7,655 nt of DNA from UBA12068 sp038318455. Its GTDB lineage: Bacteria; Patescibacteriota; Minisyncoccia; Moranbacterales; GWC2-37-73. Numbering within the stretch: position 1 is the stretch's first letter; each line of letters opens with the position of its first letter. The notes beneath the pieces are model-generated. The model worked only from the letters and a program-made list of their open reading frames with translations, was not told the origin of the DNA and searched no databases. Position numbers and translations under genes: made by a program. Below are positions 5,894 through 7,655 of this stretch, one piece after another. The stretch is from the NCBI GenBank assembly GCA_038318455.1, contig JBBQCF010000043.1, positions 1 through 7,655 of the forward strand. The letters are read 5' to 3'.

Positions 5894-6331
5894 GTGATTA
5901 AAAAACTATTTTTCATATTTTATCCCTTTATTGCCTTTTTTTTGATCATCATTGATCAATTTTACAAATATAAAATCCGCTCAACTGGCGGATTTTATAT
6001 TTGTAATTATGGTATTTCTTTTGGTTTACCAATTAATAATACATTTTTTTGGCTTATATATAGCCTTTTTTTTATTACATTTCTAGCCTTTTTTTATCAT
6101 CTAAAAAATAAAGCCTTGTTAGAGCCTTTATTTTTATTATCATTTATATTAATAACTAGTGGGGTTCTTTCTAATGCCTTTGATCGTCTTTTAGAAGGTT
6201 GCGTTATCGACTTTATTAATATTAATTTCTTATTTTTTCCTATTTTCAACCTAGCAGATATCCTTATATTTATAGGAACATTATTTTTATTTTTATTTTT
6301 ATTTAAAAAAGACTCTACTTTTAGTTTATAA
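5894..6331 (+). CDS. lspA: Lipoprotein signal peptidase (signal peptidase II)
   Basis: LspA cleaves the signal peptide from prolipoproteins after lipid attachment, in the cytoplasmic membrane. The 145-residue protein has about four hydrophobic helices and all family motifs: IIDQFYK (19-25), CNYGISFGL (37-45, matching the NxGxxF pattern), SNAFDRLLEGCVIDF (93-107) and FNLAD (118-122). D106 and D122 are the catalytic aspartates; N94, D97 and R98 are the conserved neighbours. It starts with GTG; AAGG (5879-5882) about 11 bases upstream may be a weak ribosome site. Other loops are short, so it is slightly smaller than most LspA proteins. A 19-bp inverted repeat lies inside the gene at codons 23-38. 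The plus strand of this gene is C-rich, unlike the genes beyond 6600. Confidence 0.95.
   Translation: MIKKLFFIFYPFIAFFLIIIDQFYKYKIRSTGGFYICNYGISFGLPINNTFFWLIYSLFFITFLAFFYHLKNKALLEPLFLLSFILITSGVLSNAFDRLLEGCVIDFININFLFFPIFNLADILIFIGTLFLFLFLFKKDSTFSL
5962..6006. repeat. 19-bp perfect inverted repeat inside lspA
   Basis: Arms 5962-5980 and 5988-6006 are exact inverted copies around the 7-base loop TCAACTG. The inner end is GC-rich (CCGC/GCGG) and the outer part is A/T. It starts about 70 bases into lspA and encodes the end of the first motif and the start of the second. In RNA it would form a very stable stem with a terminator-like shape, although the following T run is broken (ATTTTATATTTG). 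Confidence 0.9.
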
Positions 6332-6333
6332 CC

Positions 6334-6745
6334 AGTGAATAACTCCCCTTATCTTCTTAATTTCTTGTGGATAACGCCCCTTTATTATTGTGAATAAATT
6401 CATCTCTACACTTTTTAATAAATATCAGAAGATTTATCCACTTTATTAGTAATGCTTTTCACATAATTTATCCACCCTACTTTATACTTATTTTCTTTTC
6501 TATAAACATAATTTAACACTTATACACAAAATTAACTCTGCCTAATAGTAATAAACTTTATATATTTATATAAAATACAATTAAATACTTATAAGTAAAA
6601 AGTATTTTGGAGCTAAAGTGAATTAGTTTTATTTAAAAAAATAAAACTAAATTAAGTGTCATATTTTAAAGTTGCTATTTTTTAAATAAAATTATTACAA
6701 TTTTAATATAAACTTTCAAATATGTTTATACACGAGTTATGCACA
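6334..6745. other. Putative chromosomal replication origin (oriC), DnaA-box cluster II
   Basis: Eight DnaA-box-like 9-mers lie in this gene-free stretch. Exact matches to TTATNCACA or its complement are at 6366-6374, 6389-6397, 6520-6528 and 6737-6745. Single-mismatch sites are at 6334-6342, 6434-6442, 6468-6476 and 6726-6734. The three leftmost read TGTGNATAA-like and the five on the right read TTATNCACA-like, so orientation flips near 6400-6430. A nearly pure AT core lies between 6529 and 6725. By hand count 6301-6600 has about 17 G and 51 C, while 6601-6840 has about 34 G and 16 C, so the strand bias flips inside the cluster. Assuming 75% AT, about 0.04 exact boxes would be expected by chance here. 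No dnaA, dnaN, rpmH or gidA is in the window, which is why this stays putative. Confidence 0.7.
6529..6725. repeat. AT-rich core with inverted repeats (candidate DNA unwinding element)
   Basis: Almost only A and T. It contains the palindrome TACTTATAAGTA (6586-6597) and a 12-bp inverted repeat, 6623-6634 with 6639-6650, around AAAA. It is flanked by exact DnaA boxes at 6520-6528 and 6737-6745. This layout is what an unwinding element inside an origin would show, though no DnaA-trio motif could be identified with confidence. Confidence 0.45.
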
Positions 6746-6794
6746 GTAAAGCCTTTTTAGGTAAAAATAATAAGTGTACGTATTTTATGTAAGG

Positions 6795-6803
6795 TGGTAT
6801 AAT
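6795..6803 (+). promoter_or_regulatory. Extended -10 promoter for the CPBP-like gene
   Basis: TGGTATAAT is a perfect extended -10 element (TGnTATAAT). No good -35 box lies 16-18 bases upstream, which an extended -10 can tolerate. Transcription would start near 6810, after the GTG at 6774 and 20 bases before the ATG at 6831, so it also decides the start codon of the gene. Confidence 0.6.
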
Positions 6804-6830
6804 TTGTTTATAAGTATTGGGTATATTTTC

Positions 6831-7481
6831 ATGCGAAATATTAAATTAAATAAACAACAATTAATCACAACACTTTTTATTTTATTGTGTTTGTTTGGAT
6901 ATATATATTTTCCAGCAAAAGGAAATTTTCAATATAAATCAGTTTTTTTTATATTTCTAGTTATTTTGCCATTATTATATAATAAATATTTTTTAAAAGG
7001 AGAAAATATTTTAAATCAAGTGGTTCTTGGTGATTGGAAGAAGAATATTAAATATCTATTGATTGGCCTTTTGGGATCTTTTGTGATAATGATTGGAATT
7101 TTTAAGTTTACTGATTTAGGAATTCATTATTTATTACCTAAAAATGTAAAGATGGATTTTTGGAATTTTTTAATATATGAATTTACTGGTATTGTTTATA
7201 TAGTTGGGGTATATGAAGTTTTTTTTAGGGGGTTTGTGATGAAATATTTCCAAAAATATTTTAATGAATGGTCAATTTTAATTCAATTTTTATTTTTTAT
7301 AGCCTTAATTTTAATGTTAAGGGGACTTCCTTATTGGTATTATATCGTTTATTTAATATTTACTCCTTTTGCTGGCTGGATTTATTATAAGACTAAATCT
7401 ATATTATATTCATTTGTTGGACAGTGGTTGTTTATTTTTTGTGTAGATATCGCATTTATTATGATGTTTGTGCATAAATAA
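6831..7481 (+). CDS. CPBP (CAAX protease/bacteriocin-immunity)-like membrane protein, motifs degenerate
   Basis: This 216-residue protein is very hydrophobic, with roughly six membrane helices. The segment VGVYEVFFRGFVMKYF (126-140) matches motif 1 of the CPBP/Abi family (EExxxR), but with only one glutamate (E129) and R133. The expected FxxxH motif appears as QFLFFIALILML (152-163) without histidine, and the last motif appears as VGQWLFIFCVD (196-206), with no histidine and D206 at the end. Family enzymes cleave inside the membrane and need these residues, so this copy may be inactive or highly diverged. The frame opens at a GTG at 6774, but the promoter at 6795-6803 makes the ATG at 6831 the better start. 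The gene lies just right of the putative origin and is G-rich on the plus strand. Another membrane protein family remains possible. Confidence 0.65.
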   Translation: MRNIKLNKQQLITTLFILLCLFGYIYFPAKGNFQYKSVFFIFLVILPLLYNKYFLKGENILNQVVLGDWKKNIKYLLIGLLGSFVIMIGIFKFTDLGIHYLLPKNVKMDFWNFLIYEFTGIVYIVGVYEVFFRGFVMKYFQKYFNEWSILIQFLFFIALILMLRGLPYWYYIVYLIFTPFAGWIYYKTKSILYSFVGQWLFIFCVDIAFIMMFVHK

Positions 7482-7518
7482 TGAATTTTTTTGAATTATA
7501 TAAATATTTTTAAGAAAT

Positions 7519-7655
7519 ATGAAAATAAAAATAAAAATAAATAAGAAAATAGTAGTTTTTGTTTTTATATTTGGATTATCCTTGGTTTTTAGAGGTGTTG
7601 GCGTATTGGCTGATACTGGAATTGTTGCTGGTGATAAATATTTTAATTTAAATCT
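7519..7655 (+). CDS. Secreted protein, N-terminal part only (cut by window end)
   Basis: An open frame starts at ATG 7519 and runs without a stop to the window edge (45 codons seen). It has a typical signal peptide: a strongly basic start (MKIKIKINKK), a hydrophobic core (IVVFVFIFGLSLVF, 11-24) and a probable signal peptidase I site after VLA (29-31), giving a mature start near DTGIVAGDKYF. No cysteine is present for a lipobox. The function cannot be judged from what is visible. It begins 37 bases after the CPBP-like gene with no terminator between, so the two may be co-transcribed. The upstream bases are A-rich without a Shine-Dalgarno site. Confidence 0.7.
   Translation, partial: MKIKIKINKKIVVFVFIFGLSLVFRGVGVLADTGIVAGDKYFNLN

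Noticed and set aside
6774..6830. GTG-initiated extension of the CPBP-like protein
   Set aside because: An extended -10 promoter lies inside this segment at 6795-6803, so the mRNA would begin after the GTG; the ATG at 6831 also gives a normal membrane-protein N-terminus.
77..7481. Recoded UGA (glycine code of some Patescibacteria)
   Set aside because: All seven complete genes end in TAA or TAG, but none needs an in-frame TGA to be complete and all have family-typical lengths, so the standard code suffices. Preference for TAA/TAG is expected in AT-rich DNA.
7482..7514. Ten-codon open frame directly after the CPBP-like gene
   Set aside because: Very short, A/T-driven and without any supporting signal; most likely chance.
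1..7655. CRISPR array, insertion sequence or integrated element
   Set aside because: No regularly spaced direct repeats, transposase or integrase frame, or paired terminal repeats with target duplications were seen.

Overview
The window is a low-GC bacterial chromosome segment; the right-hand third is especially AT-rich. All seven complete genes and one partial gene lie on the plus strand. Clear Shine-Dalgarno sites are almost absent, one start looks leaderless, and the gene complement is minimal: an NYN-domain nuclease, PNPase, a one-pass membrane protein with a Pro/Thr-rich tail, YraN, a short TraR/DksA protein, LspA, and a CPBP-like membrane protein. This would fit a Candidate Phyla Radiation (Patescibacteria) genome, but that placement is inference from gene style, not a phylogenetic result.

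Left part (1-4274). A LabA/DUF88-type NYN protein (77-616) ends at a perfect intrinsic terminator. A good sigma70-type promoter then drives full-length polynucleotide phosphorylase (894-2999), which ends at another strong terminator. Next is an unrecognised single-pass membrane protein (3123-4274) whose first ATG lies inside a 26-bp perfect palindrome that also holds a candidate -10 box.

Middle (4275-5056) is 782 bases without a convincing protein gene, but it is full of signals. There are four DnaA-box-like 9-mers in tandem at one-helical-turn spacing, a very AT-rich tract, and a near-consensus promoter (TTGACC-17-TATAAT). That promoter is followed by a probable structured RNA with a 17-bp perfect hairpin, by mutually exclusive hairpins, and by an intrinsic terminator just before yraN.

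Right part (5057-7655). yraN, a traR/dksA-type gene and lspA run together. lspA is followed by 440-500 bases containing eight DnaA-box-like sites on both strands and a very AT-rich core. By hand count the plus strand switches from C-rich (about 51 C to 17 G in 6301-6600) to G-rich (about 34 G to 16 C in 6601-6840, then about 127 G to 54 C to the window end). A DnaA-box cluster, an AT-rich core and a GC-skew flip together make 6334-6745 a strong candidate chromosomal origin, possibly bipartite with the 4292-4331 cluster and with no dnaA gene in view. To its right are a CPBP-like membrane protein lacking the family's usual catalytic histidines and the start of a secreted protein cut off by the window edge.

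If the origin call is right, the plus-strand genes left of it, including pnp, are transcribed towards the origin and so head-on to the leftward fork, while the two genes on its right are co-directional with their fork.
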